Source: Sulfurimonas sp. (lineage in GTDB: Bacteria > Campylobacterota > Campylobacteria > Campylobacterales > Sulfurimonadaceae). Taken from it: a stretch of DNA of 55,239 nucleotides. The stretch lies in assembly GCA_013791885.1 (NCBI GenBank), contig VMSZ01000055.1:1-55239 (forward strand), read 5' to 3'. Every line of letters begins with the position of its first letter. Position 1 is the first letter of the stretch. The notes below the pieces were generated by a model. The model worked only from the letters and a program-made list of their open reading frames with translations. It made no database searches and had not been told where the DNA came from. This document shows positions 18,932-28,015 of the stretch, in pieces. The translations under genes and the position numbers were made by a program.

Positions 18932-19579
18932 TCAAATATTGTTTATCTCATCTAATCTTTGCGGAGTGCCGATGTCGTGCCACACTCCTGTGTATAATTC
19001 TCCGTTAAGCAAATTCTGTGCTATTTTTTCACGAAGCAGTGGTGCGAGGGCAGATTTGCCTTTTCGTAAACCCATAAATATTTTTGGATTATAGTAGGCT
19101 ATGCCTGAAAAAGTATATTTTTGTCTGCCTTCATTGTAAACACAAGAATCCTCTAAGGCAAAGTCTCCTTTTAAATTATGCTCAGGGTTTGGCACTAAAA
19201 TGAGATGTGCAAGTTTGTCTTTAAGCTCGAAGTTCGAATTAAATTCATAGTCACAAAAAACATCGCCGTTTACAACTAAAAATGGCTCCTCACCCAAAAG
19301 AGTCAGTGCGTTTAGTATGCCTCCGGCGCTCTCAAGCGCTCCAAATTCGGACTCGTCTGAGTAAGTGATTGTAATGCCCCATTTTGAGCCGTTGCCGAGA
19401 GCTTCAGGAATTTTATGTCCCAAGTGTGCAAGGTTGATGATAATCTCACTAAAACCACTCTGTACGAGTTTTTCTATATGCCAGACTATGAGTGCTTTGC
19501 CGTGAACTTCCAAAAGCGGTTTTGGCAAGACATCGGTAAGCGGTCGCATTCGCTCCCCGCGTCCTGCGGCTAAAATCAT
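18932..19579 (-). CDS. murU: N-acetylmuramate alpha-1-phosphate uridylyltransferase MurU
   Basis: A 215-residue sugar-1-phosphate nucleotidyltransferase with the signature ILAAGRGERMRPLTDVLPKP at the N-terminus and VVNGDVF as the metal-binding Asp region. The short length and its coupling to amgK (four-base overlap) point to MurU, which makes UDP-MurNAc from MurNAc-1-phosphate and UTP. This route returns recycled MurNAc to precursor synthesis without the fosfomycin-sensitive MurA step. Alternative sugars cannot be excluded from sequence alone, but the context is strong. Confidence 0.85.
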   Translation of the reverse strand: MILAAGRGERMRPLTDVLPKPLLEVHGKALIVWHIEKLVQSGFSEIIINLAHLGHKIPEALGNGSKWGITITYSDESEFGALESAGGILNALTLLGEEPFLVVNGDVFCDYEFNSNFELKDKLAHLILVPNPEHNLKGDFALEDSCVYNEGRQKYTFSGIAYYNPKIFMGLRKGKSALAPLLREKIAQNLLNGELYTGVWHDIGTPQRLDEINNI

Positions 19580-20523
19580 TGCTTTGATGTCAGCTCCTCT
19601 AAAAGTTTTGCGAGTTCTTTGGTCTCTTCGTATCTGTGAGCTGCTTCTAAAGTGTATTTGAGTGTCAGCGGAATGTCTTTGAGATAGCCTTCTTTGCCAT
19701 CACGCAGATGCAGTCTTGAGAAGATACCGAGTACTTTTATATGGCGTTGCAAGCCCATAAAATCAAACCATTTGATGAAGTCTGCATCACTTGGGTTTAG
19801 CTCTTTTTTATCTCTAAAAAGAAGCACAAGTTCTTCTACCTCTTCGCGTTTAAAAGCAATATAACAATCTTTAAGAAGCGAGACTAAATCGTAAGTAATT
19901 GCTCCGCACATCGCATCCTGATAATCTATGACACCGATGTTTCCGTCATTTTGAATCATGATGTTGCGCGAGTGGTAATCACGGTGGACAAAAACATCTT
20001 GCGGTTGAGACAAGACAATTTCGCTGATTGCGTTGAGGGCTTCTGAGAGAACTGTTTGCTGCGTTTGACTGAGCGTATGGCCAAGTTTTTTTTGCAGGTA
20101 CCACTCCTGCATCAAATCCATCTCAAAATGTAAAAAAGCTTTGTCATAGAGGGGCAGAGCTGAAGCATCTGCATTTTGCATCTTGAGAATTTCATCTATT
20201 GCGTTTGTGTAAAGTTCTTTATAATTTTCTTGATTTAAAACATTGAGGTAGTGCGTGTTTCCAAAATCTTCTAAAATCAAAAAACCCTCGTCTAAGTTTT
20301 GCTCATAAATGTGAGGTGCGTTTACGCCTGCGTTTAGGAGACGTTTTGTTACATCTAAAAAAGGTTTAAGAGAGTTTTTTTCCAGAGAAGAGTCCATCAG
20401 TAAAACACTCTCATCACCCTTTGTGAGCCTGAAATACTGTCTAAAACTTGCATCTGCCGAGGCTATGGTAAGAGCATAATCTTTGTAAGGCGTAGATGAG
20501 AGCCAAGTGTGTAGTTTATCCAT
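19576..20523 (-). CDS. amgK: N-acetylmuramate/N-acetylglucosamine kinase AmgK
   Basis: A 315-residue aminoglycoside-phosphotransferase-fold kinase. The catalytic loop is FVHRDYHSRNIMI (HxDxxxxN) and the metal-binding Asp is in VIDYQDAMCG. AmgK phosphorylates the anomeric hydroxyl of MurNAc to give the substrate of MurU. It overlaps anmK by eight bases and murU by four. The assignment comes from the family pattern together with the murU neighbour. Confidence 0.87.
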   Translation of the reverse strand: MDKLHTWLSSTPYKDYALTIASADASFRQYFRLTKGDESVLLMDSSLEKNSLKPFLDVTKRLLNAGVNAPHIYEQNLDEGFLILEDFGNTHYLNVLNQENYKELYTNAIDEILKMQNADASALPLYDKAFLHFEMDLMQEWYLQKKLGHTLSQTQQTVLSEALNAISEIVLSQPQDVFVHRDYHSRNIMIQNDGNIGVIDYQDAMCGAITYDLVSLLKDCYIAFKREEVEELVLLFRDKKELNPSDADFIKWFDFMGLQRHIKVLGIFSRLHLRDGKEGYLKDIPLTLKYTLEAAHRYEETKELAKLLEELTSKQ

Positions 20524-21598
20524 AGATTCCGCCTAAAATAGAGTTTTTGCTTGCCCCTGTAACAGAGCTGAGATTGACCTCTTCTCTGTGAATCCGTTTG
20601 TATGCAAGCCAGGCAAAAGCCATCGATTCAAGTGCGTCTGCGCTAAAGCCGAGTGCATCGCTTGTGAGAACTTCTATTTTGCACAACTCTGAGAGTCTCT
20701 GCATTAAAAAGCCGTTTTTTGCCCCGCCGCCGCAGACTATGAGTAGTTCTGCTTCACTGCGTTTAACGTCATTTGCAATACTTCGGGCGGTGAGTTCTAA
20801 AAAAGTTGCCTGAATGTTTTCATCTTTTATGGTGTTGAAAATCGGCAGATGCGAAGCAAACCAGCTCTCGTTAAAGTACTCTCTGCCTGTACTTTTTGGC
20901 GGTGTTTTTTTAAAGTAGGCATCGCTTAAAAGAGAGTCTAAAAGGTCCTCGTCTGCTTTGCCGCTCCTTGCAAATTCACCGTCTCGGTCATAGTTTTGCT
21001 TCTTGCATTTTTGTATCCACATGTCAAGCAGGACATTCCCCGGACCTGTGTCCCAACCTTTGAGTTCGTCATAAAGTAGGCTTATATTCGCCATACCGCC
21101 GATGTTGATAACCGCAGTTTTTTTCCCAAGAGATGTAAAAGCAAACTCATGAAACGCAGGAGCAAAAGGCGCACCTTGCCCTCCGTTTGCTATGTCCATG
21201 CTTCTAAAGTCTGCGACAACACTTATACCTGTTTTTGCGCTTACAACATTAGGGCATCCAAGCTGCATAGAAAATGAGAAAGTGGCATTTGGCTCATGCC
21301 AGAGTGTTTGGCCGTGAAGTCCTATTGCAGTTATGTCTGTAGTATTGATGCGTTTTTCAAGAATAAACCTGTTGATTGCCCGTGCAAAAAGATACCCGAG
21401 TTTAGAATTAAGCGTACCGACTTTCTTGAGGGTGACGACACCTGAAATACAGGTGAGAATCTCATCTTTTAGCTCTTTTGGAAAAGGGTATTCATGCGAA
21501 TGCAGGAGTTTGCAAGAACTCTCGTTTATCTCACATAAAACCAAATCAATCCCGTCCATACTTGTTCCAGTCATTACTCCGATGTAAAGTTCACTCAT
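20516..21598 (-). CDS. anmK: Anhydro-N-acetylmuramic acid kinase AnmK
   Basis: A 360-residue ASKHA-fold kinase with the family signatures GVMTGTSMDGIDLVL, GLHGQTLWHEP, VINIGGMANISLL and WDTGPGNVLLD. It opens the anhydro ring of 1,6-anhydroMurNAc and phosphorylates O6 to give MurNAc-6-phosphate. It is coupled to the symporter (eight-base overlap) and to amgK. To feed AmgK/MurU, the 6-phosphate would need a MupP-type phosphatase; none is in this operon. Confidence 0.95.
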   Translation of the reverse strand: MSELYIGVMTGTSMDGIDLVLCEINESSCKLLHSHEYPFPKELKDEILTCISGVVTLKKVGTLNSKLGYLFARAINRFILEKRINTTDITAIGLHGQTLWHEPNATFSFSMQLGCPNVVSAKTGISVVADFRSMDIANGGQGAPFAPAFHEFAFTSLGKKTAVINIGGMANISLLYDELKGWDTGPGNVLLDMWIQKCKKQNYDRDGEFARSGKADEDLLDSLLSDAYFKKTPPKSTGREYFNESWFASHLPIFNTIKDENIQATFLELTARSIANDVKRSEAELLIVCGGGAKNGFLMQRLSELCKIEVLTSDALGFSADALESMAFAWLAYKRIHREEVNLSSVTGASKNSILGGIYG

Positions 21599-23060
21599 TG
21601 CTGCCTCCTTGCATGATTATAAACGCAACAAAAGTGCCCGCGCACATTTGCCACGAAAAGCTGATGTCTATGCCAAAAATATAAGGCTGAAGCGCTAAAA
21701 CAGTGAGAAATCCGCCGCCAAGCGCTAAAGGAACTGTGGTTGCGTTTCCTCTGTCTGTAAAAATTGCCGCAAAGTAAACACCCAAAAGTCCTGTGTATGC
21801 AAAGGTCATAACACCAAGGGCAAAGCCTATGAGCGAGAGTTCACTGTTTCTTTGCCAAAAGTAGCTCAGCATTGCCATCAGCGAGAGAACGACAGCAAAA
21901 AAGAGGACAGCATTTTGCGAAGCTTTTACAAAATGAAGTTCATCCACAGCGCTGCGTTTAAGCCTCCACGGTTTGTAAATGTCTTCTATGGCGACTGAGG
22001 CCATGGCGCCCAATACAGAGTTCGCGCTTGAGAGTGCCGCGGCAATTGCCCCAACGGTTACAAGCCCGCGAAGTCCCTCGGGCATCTCGTTTAAAATATA
22101 GTACATAAAGATGGTAATCTGCTCGCCGTCAAAACTTTGCACAACCGAGGCTTGTTGGTAATGAACAAACAAAAGCGCACCGATGGTCAAAAAAACAAGT
22201 ACGGTTGGAATGGTTAAAAGTACAGCCAAAAGAAGCGATTTTGCCGCCTCTTTTTCGTTTTTGCACGAGAGTACTCTTTGCGTCATATCCTGGTCAAGTC
22301 CAAACGCGGCAATGTTGAGCAGAAGCCAACCGGTAAGAAGCCCGAAAAGATTGAACTTTCCATCGAGCGAAGTGTCAATAAACGCAAGTTTGTTATGTTC
22401 GCTGAGTATCTCAAATATGGCTACATTCTCAAGCGAGTAATATAAAAATATGAGTACGGCAATGGCCGCGACCATATAGGTAAGAGCCTGAATGACATCA
22501 CTGAGGATGATGGACTTAATACCCCCAAAGTAGGTGTAAGCAAGAGCTCCAAACATTAAAATGGCAATAGCAATGCTTAGATGCACAAAAGAAACATCCC
22601 CAAAAAGTATCATGGAAACAGCGATGGCACCAATGTAGAGCCTTGCTCCGCTTGCCATGACGCGGCCTATGAGAAACATAATTCCCGCTTGCTTTTTTGC
22701 CGCTGCGCCATAGCGATTTTCCAGAAGTTCATAAACTGTGACGGCTCGCATGGCGTAGAACTTTGGAAGCAGTACAAACGCAACAAAGAGGGCTGCTAAA
22801 AGGGCGGAAAAATAAAAACCGATGAAGGTGAAATCGTTAGCATACGAGTACTCTGGCACCCCCAAAAAAGTCGCGGCAGACTGGCTTGTAGCCAAAACAG
22901 AGAGAGCGACGGCGTAAATCGGCATAGTGTTTGCACCCACAAAGTACTCTCTTGAAGTGCTTATTTTTGCCTTGCTCCAAATGTAAGAAGTGATAGCTAA
23001 AATGGCAAAATAGCCACCAAAAACGAGCCAGTCGAGCAGGGAAAAGTTGCTTTGCATCAT
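21591..23060 (-). CDS. Sodium:solute symporter (SSS family) of the peptidoglycan-recycling operon
   Basis: A 489-residue protein with about 13 hydrophobic segments and SSS-family landmarks such as WSKAKISTSREYFVGANTMP, SQSAATFLGVPEY and TYFGGIKSIILSDV. Family members couple Na+ influx to uptake of sugars, amino acids or sialic acids. It starts by ATGATG overlap with the stop of nagZ and overlaps anmK. Between an exported muropeptide-cleaving enzyme and a cytoplasmic anhydroMurNAc kinase, it is a good candidate importer for anhydroMurNAc or MurNAc, replacing AmpG; this substrate is inferred. Confidence 0.85.
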   Translation of the reverse strand: MMQSNFSLLDWLVFGGYFAILAITSYIWSKAKISTSREYFVGANTMPIYAVALSVLATSQSAATFLGVPEYSYANDFTFIGFYFSALLAALFVAFVLLPKFYAMRAVTVYELLENRYGAAAKKQAGIMFLIGRVMASGARLYIGAIAVSMILFGDVSFVHLSIAIAILMFGALAYTYFGGIKSIILSDVIQALTYMVAAIAVLIFLYYSLENVAIFEILSEHNKLAFIDTSLDGKFNLFGLLTGWLLLNIAAFGLDQDMTQRVLSCKNEKEAAKSLLLAVLLTIPTVLVFLTIGALLFVHYQQASVVQSFDGEQITIFMYYILNEMPEGLRGLVTVGAIAAALSSANSVLGAMASVAIEDIYKPWRLKRSAVDELHFVKASQNAVLFFAVVLSLMAMLSYFWQRNSELSLIGFALGVMTFAYTGLLGVYFAAIFTDRGNATTVPLALGGGFLTVLALQPYIFGIDISFSWQMCAGTFVAFIIMQGGSNE

Positions 23061-24730
23061 GGTTTTTTAAGCCCCAAATCTTTTATATTATTGCGTACAT
23101 CTGCCATAAACGCAGCGCCGGGGTCGACCTTTGCGGTTCTGTAATTTTTGTCTTGTTCAAGCCAAAGCGGGGAATCCTGCATTTTAAGATACTCATGATG
23201 ACCAAGAAGATACTCAATGTTAGGGTACTTTTGTTTGAGATACCGTATGAGTTTTATATTCGCTTCTACCTGTTCCGGTGTTAAATCTTCCTCTTTATTG
23301 TCCTGACCGCCAATGTTTTCTATGCCAATGCTTGAATAGTTGAGCCCGATAGTATGTCGTGCCATAAGGTTTTCGGGCATGAGTTGGTAGATTGTGCCAT
23401 CGCGATTGACTAAAAAATGTGCGGAGACATTTAATAAACTGGCTTTTTCTATGTAAGCCCGGCCCGCAACTATCTCTTCTGCTTTGAGGCGCTCGTGACA
23501 CAATTCAAAATTCATAATGCTTGTCCAGTGAAGTACTATGGATTTTGGCTTAATGTCTATGTTTTTTACATCTAAAGCGTAATGGTTTTTGATGTACTCT
23601 TTCGTGAGATTTATGCGTTTTTGCGAGAAAAGAATGGGTTTTTGAATAATTGCGTTTTTGGTATGGAGGTTGGCAATGCGTGCGTTTGCTTCTTGAATTC
23701 TAAGCTTGGAAATTTCTCCGTTTTGTACACTCTCATAGATTGCGTTTATGATATCTTTGACACTGTTTCCTTCAAGCTGATTGCCAAAAAGGAGCATATC
23801 CACTCCCGAATTAATGGCTAAAGCAACTCTTTCTTTGAGGCTGTAGTGCTGTGATATTGCCCCCATCTGCATATCGTCGCTGATTAAAACACCACGGTAG
23901 CCAAGTTGCTCACGCAGGAGTTTTGTGTTCGTGTTGTAAGAGAGAGTTGCAGGGTATTTGCTGTCAAGATGAGAGTTAAAAACATGCGCTGACATAATCA
24001 TATCAACTTCATTTTTTTCAATGAAATATTTGTAAGGCTCAAGTTCTTTTTCGCTCCAAGTATTGCTGACATCGACAAAACCGGCATGAGAATCACCTAA
24101 AGAAGAGCCATGTCCCGGAAAATGTTTTAAAACGCTGATAATATTTTGTTGCGAGAGTTCCTGCATAAAAATACCGGCATATTTTGTGATGGCGTCAGTA
24201 TCTCCGTAAGAGCGTTCAAGTCCAACAATCACTGTGTTTTTTGGCTCGATAGCTAAATCCACAACAGGTGCAAAGTCACAGTTTATGCCGTTGTCTTTGA
24301 GCATTTTCGCCTGTTTTTTATAGATTGCTCTTGCTTCTTCTTCGGGCATTTGAGCAATTTTTTGTGCTGAGGGGATTGACTCAAAACCATAGAGAGGCTT
24401 GAGTCTTGCAACTTTTCCGCCTTCTTGGTCGATAGAAATCAGCAGAGGTTTGGCAGCAAAACTTTTGAGCTGTTTTGTAAGGTCTTGGAGCTGAGCGGGT
24501 GAGCTGATATTTTTTGTCTGCGTTTTGTCGCTGTAGAGTCTATCGAACAAAATAACGCCGCCGAGTTCGTACTCCTGCAAATCTTTTACTATCGAAGAAT
24601 TTTCGTCTATTGACGCTCCATCAAAGCCGACAACAAGCATATGGCCTATCTCTTTTTTGAGAAGTGAATCATTGTCGACGGCTGCGTTTAGGCTCAAAAA
24701 TGTGAGTAAAAGTAGAGTGAAATATTTCAA
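23057..24730 (-). CDS. Exported NagZ (GH3) fused to an AmpD-type amidase
   Basis: A 557-residue two-domain enzyme. Residues 1-17 form a signal peptide (MKYFTLLLLTFLSLNAA). Residues about 20-350 are a GH3 beta-N-acetylglucosaminidase of the NagZ type: ISIDQEGGKVARL, KHFPGHGSSLGDSH (acid/base dyad) and ISDDMQM (nucleophile Asp). Residues about 385-550 are an Amidase_2 domain with zinc ligands in VLHWTS, GHHEY and KVDPGAAF plus the SIGIE motif. It would remove GlcNAc and the peptide from muropeptides in the periplasm. The start is TTG at 24730 with AAAGG upstream. NagZ and AmpD are usually separate cytoplasmic proteins. Confidence 0.88.
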   Translation of the reverse strand: MKYFTLLLLTFLSLNAAVDNDSLLKKEIGHMLVVGFDGASIDENSSIVKDLQEYELGGVILFDRLYSDKTQTKNISSPAQLQDLTKQLKSFAAKPLLISIDQEGGKVARLKPLYGFESIPSAQKIAQMPEEEARAIYKKQAKMLKDNGINCDFAPVVDLAIEPKNTVIVGLERSYGDTDAITKYAGIFMQELSQQNIISVLKHFPGHGSSLGDSHAGFVDVSNTWSEKELEPYKYFIEKNEVDMIMSAHVFNSHLDSKYPATLSYNTNTKLLREQLGYRGVLISDDMQMGAISQHYSLKERVALAINSGVDMLLFGNQLEGNSVKDIINAIYESVQNGEISKLRIQEANARIANLHTKNAIIQKPILFSQKRINLTKEYIKNHYALDVKNIDIKPKSIVLHWTSIMNFELCHERLKAEEIVAGRAYIEKASLLNVSAHFLVNRDGTIYQLMPENLMARHTIGLNYSSIGIENIGGQDNKEEDLTPEQVEANIKLIRYLKQKYPNIEYLLGHHEYLKMQDSPLWLEQDKNYRTAKVDPGAAFMADVRNNIKDLGLKKP

Positions 24731-24789
24731 ATTGAGCCTTTATTTTCTATGTTTTTTTAGTCAAGCATCCCTCATTCCAAAGAAAGAAT

Positions 24790-25332
24790 TTAGAAATTTA
24801 TGACCGCGTTTATCTCTTCTAAGCGTTTAAAAAGAAGCATCTTTGCTCCGTCTTTGCTCACTATTTGCGGCTGGAAATGGTCTGAGACTACTTTAAAAAT
24901 AAAGTAATTTTTAATGGCTGGCGAGTGTGTCACCGCATCGTAAAAACCAAAAGATTCCATATCCGCTATTTCATATTGTTCATCATAAAGCTGCTCATCC
25001 ACACAGGTGAGTGTTTTGCCTTGAGTTTGAGTAAGTCTATAGAGATGGTTTTCGTATTCAATGGCGTTTATTTCTAATAACTCTCCAATAGCATACTCAG
25101 GTCGTGCCGCACAAATACCTACATTGAGATAAATATCTTCATCTGTAATGTCGTAAAGGTTAATAAGTGTCTGTGTCGCAGCTCTTGCGTTTTGGACACC
25201 CATTCCGCTGATTATGAGGCAAAACTCCCGGTTGCTAAAGAGAGTGAAGCCGTGCACGCTTTTTTTGGAGAGTTTGTATTTATCAACAAAAGCCTGAGCC
25301 TCGCCCTTGAGGGCCACCACTATATAAATCAT
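24790..25332 (-). CDS. Nucleoside phosphorylase/nucleosidase-superfamily protein
   Basis: A 180-residue protein of the PNP/UDP (MTA/SAH nucleosidase) superfamily: IVVALKGEAQAF at the N-terminus, SGMGVQNA, VGICAARPEYAIGEL and ADMESFGFYDAV, where Met-Glu contacts the ribose. It is shorter than typical members (about 230), mostly in the middle. It should cleave or bind a nucleoside; specificity unclear. It lies 59 bases upstream of nagZ on the same strand and could be transcribed with it, but there is no overlap and no functional link is obvious. Confidence 0.72.
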   Translation of the reverse strand: MIYIVVALKGEAQAFVDKYKLSKKSVHGFTLFSNREFCLIISGMGVQNARAATQTLINLYDITDEDIYLNVGICAARPEYAIGELLEINAIEYENHLYRLTQTQGKTLTCVDEQLYDEQYEIADMESFGFYDAVTHSPAIKNYFIFKVVSDHFQPQIVSKDGAKMLLFKRLEEINAVINF

Positions 25333-25385
25333 GTAAGATTATAGCAAAAAGAGAAAAGATATTTGAGTATTTAAAAATTTTTGGC

Positions 25386-25391
25386 TATAAT
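25386..25391 (+). promoter_or_regulatory. -10 box of the SRP RNA gene
   Basis: TATAAT seven bases before the expected 5' end of the SRP RNA. The preceding bases are AT-rich without a clear TTGACA, as is common in Campylobacterota, where the -35 is poorly conserved. Confidence 0.65.
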
Positions 25392-25396
25392 TCCAC

Positions 25397-25503
25397 CGCT
25401 TCTCTTTAGACCTGTGCAATGGTGACTCAAGACAATGTGTCAGGGTAGGAATACAGCAGCACACCTTGTTTTGCTATGTGCCGCAGGTATCTGGGGAGAA
25501 GTC
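25397..25503 (+). ncRNA. ffs: Signal recognition particle RNA, small bacterial (4.5S) type
   Basis: The segment contains the universally conserved domain IV pattern: GTCAGGGTAGGAATACAGCAGC (symmetric and asymmetric loops that bind Ffh), shown here at 25439-25460, flanked by arms that pair as CTTCTC at the 5' end and GAGAAG at the 3' end. Length about 105 nucleotides fits the small form. It is transcribed alone on the plus strand between minus-strand genes, from the TATAAT just upstream. Ends are accurate to a few bases. Confidence 0.88.
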
Positions 25504-25509
25504 TTTCAT

Positions 25510-26196
25510 TTAACAAAAATCAAAAAAATCTAATTTAACCCCATGATTTACTTCCGTGGTAATAAACTGATGTTTGAATTTACCTCTGAGTCTATAAATA
25601 AGTGTTCTTAATGATGATGCACTCGGTATATTGTCTCTCCATAGTTCATCTTCTATTGTTTTAAAGCTCACGACATTCCCCTTTGCTTCGACAAGCAGCG
25701 ACAGCAGGGCTGTTTCTTTTTGGCTGAGTCTTAGAAAAACATCATGGTGAAAAAGCTTTTTTTCATCCATATAAAAACAATATCCTTCCCCCAAATCTAT
25801 AAGAAGCTGGTTTGTCTGCGGACTACGATTTTCTATTTTATATTCGGCAAGTTTAAGCAGGGCAAAGAGTTCACTGTCATTATGCGGTTTGGTCAGGTAA
25901 CCAAGCGGGTCAGTCTGAATGGCTTTGGCAATCGTTTTTTCATCTATGTACGCTGTGAGATATATGAGTAAAGAATCTGGATTCAGGCTTCTGTATAGAT
26001 CTATACCATCCATTTTTTCGTTGAGGTTTATGTCCATAATGATTAAATTTATACTCTTCTCCTGCAAAGTTTTTACCAACAAATGAGCTTTGGAAATATA
26101 ATGAACTTCAGAGTAGCCATAATTCTTTATGGAAGTTGCAAGTTCAAGAGCCAGTAAACTTTCATCTTCTACAATGAGTATTTTTAATTTAGACAT
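25510..26196 (-). CDS. Two-component response regulator with winged-helix output
   Basis: A 228-residue protein: receiver domain with acidic pocket ED at residues 10-12, phosphoacceptor Asp near residue 55 in LIIMDINLN, the Thr in YLTAY and the Lys in YLTKPH. Residues about 150-228 form an OmpR/PhoB-like C-terminal helix-turn-helix (LSQKETALLSLLVEAKGN, SLRTLIYRLRGK). It overlaps the kinase gene by eight bases and is its cognate regulator. It probably binds DNA; the divergent adhesin promoter at 28016-28126 is a nearby candidate target, which is inference. Confidence 0.9.
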   Translation of the reverse strand: MSKLKILIVEDESLLALELATSIKNYGYSEVHYISKAHLLVKTLQEKSINLIIMDINLNEKMDGIDLYRSLNPDSLLIYLTAYIDEKTIAKAIQTDPLGYLTKPHNDSELFALLKLAEYKIENRSPQTNQLLIDLGEGYCFYMDEKKLFHHDVFLRLSQKETALLSLLVEAKGNVVSFKTIEDELWRDNIPSASSLRTLIYRLRGKFKHQFITTEVNHGVKLDFFDFC

Positions 26197-28009
26197 CTTC
26201 TCTCCATGTTATAGTCGTTGTACACCCTGAAATAGAATCTATATGCATTTCTCCCTCAAGTTGTTTTGTAACCAGAGTCTCGACGATGGTCAGACCCAAT
26301 GAGTTGAAATTTTCTTGCTTGAATCCTTTCCCGCTGTCTTGAACTCTTAGAGAAACAATTCCCCTATTCTTGTGAATATTGATGTGTATTTCTCCATCAT
26401 CTTTAAACGCATGTTTGAAAGAGTTTGTCACCAGTTCATTCAAAATAAGACCACAGTAAATCAGGTTCTGGACTTTGACATCATGAGTTATCTTATAGTC
26501 AATTGTGATGTTTTTAGAGAAGTTTTCTTTCACGCTTTGTACAATCTTTTCAAAATATGGCAGAGTATTGAAATTTACATTTTCTTCTCTGAGATGCAAC
26601 AGTTCGTAGAGTTTGGTTATGGAGTGGATTCTATTTTTAGTGATGTTGAGCTGTTCTTTTGTTCCTTGTGCGTCAGTTTGATTTATTTGAAGTTTTATGA
26701 GCGATAAAATCATCTGCAGGTTGTTTTTAACGCGGTGGTTGAGTTCTTTGTAGAGTATCTCTTTTTCTTCAAGTGCCGAACTTAAATCTTTTGTTTTTTC
26801 TTCAACGAGTTCTTTGAGTTCCTCTTTTTGTTTTTGTCCTATGGCGAAAAGTCGTGCATTTGCCAACTCTTTTTCTTGGTTGAGAATATTTATTCTGTGG
26901 GCTAGGGCCACAGAAAAAAGCAGGGCTTCGCTGGCAAAAGCAAATTCGTTGATATACGCAAAATAGACGGAAATGTCAAAAAAATTCATGGTTCTGAGGT
27001 TTGTGAGTAAAAGAGAGACGATGACAAAACTCCAGCCAATGACATAGAACTTCGCCTGTTTAACACCGTTAGAAAGAGCATAAAAACCTATAAAAAGAAC
27101 AAAAAATCCAAGTGGGATGAAAAACGCAATGATGTTGAGGTTGAAAAGAAAGTTGTCATAACTCAGAAGTGCCACTATGGGAGTTATGTACAGATATGCC
27201 TTTAAAACTGTATCGAGTTTTTTGAATTGTGAAGTGTTTAAAAACTCTCTCGTAAAGAGAACAATGGAGATGATGAGAAACGAGATGTATAGCATACTCG
27301 TTTTTGTTATGATTTCTGAAAGCTCGTTTGAAAGAAGATAGAGTTGTATCACGCCGACATATACTGCCTGGAAAAAGAGTACACCTATGAGATATAAAAT
27401 ATAGTAAAAATAGGCTCTGTCTTTTGTAAATATCCACAACATGAAGTTATAAACAAGCAGTGTGGCAATAATGGTGAAAAATATAAAAATATAACTCTTA
27501 TGTTTATAATCTTTTTTTAAAAAGTCCTCTTTGTTCCATAAAACAAGATTTGCTATGAGGGCGGAGATATGGGAGTGTGCCTGAATGTAAAATGTTTTTT
27601 CTTCATGGGCATTTAAAATAATCTCAAAAGAAGGGTGAAGGCTGGACCTCTCTTGCGGCATCTGCAACATGCCATTAAGCTGCGTTTCATTGCCGTCGTA
27701 GAAAGTGAGATATTCCGCCATTGGATTAGCATATTCCAAAAGCTTACTGATGCTTTTGTCGGAACTGTTTTTAAGAGTGAATTTAATCCACAAAGTTTTA
27801 TTCGGCACAAAACCAAAACCTACAACACTTTGTGTATTTGGGAGAAAATCTTGCTTAAGTACTTCTGTTTTAGAGAGTGAACCGCTCTCATCCAAAAAGA
27901 GATGGGAATGCGACAAAACATCCAAGTTTGAACTACTTTCATCAACTTCAAGAGCATAAAGATTTAGGCTGAAAATCATAATAAATAATATTCTAAAAGC
28001 TACTTTCAT
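26189..28009 (-). CDS. 7TMR-DISM sensor histidine kinase (HisKA_2 type)
   Basis: A 606-residue membrane kinase. It has a signal-anchor start, an extracytoplasmic 7TMR-DISM extracellular domain of about 130 residues, seven hydrophobic helices, a coiled coil, and a HisKA_2/HWE-like core with the phospho-His in LNHRVKNNLQMIL, then HATPase motifs LNELVTNSFKHAF (N box) and DSGKGF. Periplasmic domains of this class are thought to bind carbohydrate-like ligands. The frame extends to 28057; ATG at 28015 or 28009 gives a normal membrane start, and neither has a clear ribosome site. It is divergent from the adhesin gene. Confidence 0.88.
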   Translation of the reverse strand: MKVAFRILFIMIFSLNLYALEVDESSSNLDVLSHSHLFLDESGSLSKTEVLKQDFLPNTQSVVGFGFVPNKTLWIKFTLKNSSDKSISKLLEYANPMAEYLTFYDGNETQLNGMLQMPQERSSLHPSFEIILNAHEEKTFYIQAHSHISALIANLVLWNKEDFLKKDYKHKSYIFIFFTIIATLLVYNFMLWIFTKDRAYFYYILYLIGVLFFQAVYVGVIQLYLLSNELSEIITKTSMLYISFLIISIVLFTREFLNTSQFKKLDTVLKAYLYITPIVALLSYDNFLFNLNIIAFFIPLGFFVLFIGFYALSNGVKQAKFYVIGWSFVIVSLLLTNLRTMNFFDISVYFAYINEFAFASEALLFSVALAHRINILNQEKELANARLFAIGQKQKEELKELVEEKTKDLSSALEEKEILYKELNHRVKNNLQMILSLIKLQINQTDAQGTKEQLNITKNRIHSITKLYELLHLREENVNFNTLPYFEKIVQSVKENFSKNITIDYKITHDVKVQNLIYCGLILNELVTNSFKHAFKDDGEIHINIHKNRGIVSLRVQDSGKGFKQENFNSLGLTIVETLVTKQLEGEMHIDSISGCTTTITWREDV

Positions 28010-28015
28010 GGACAT

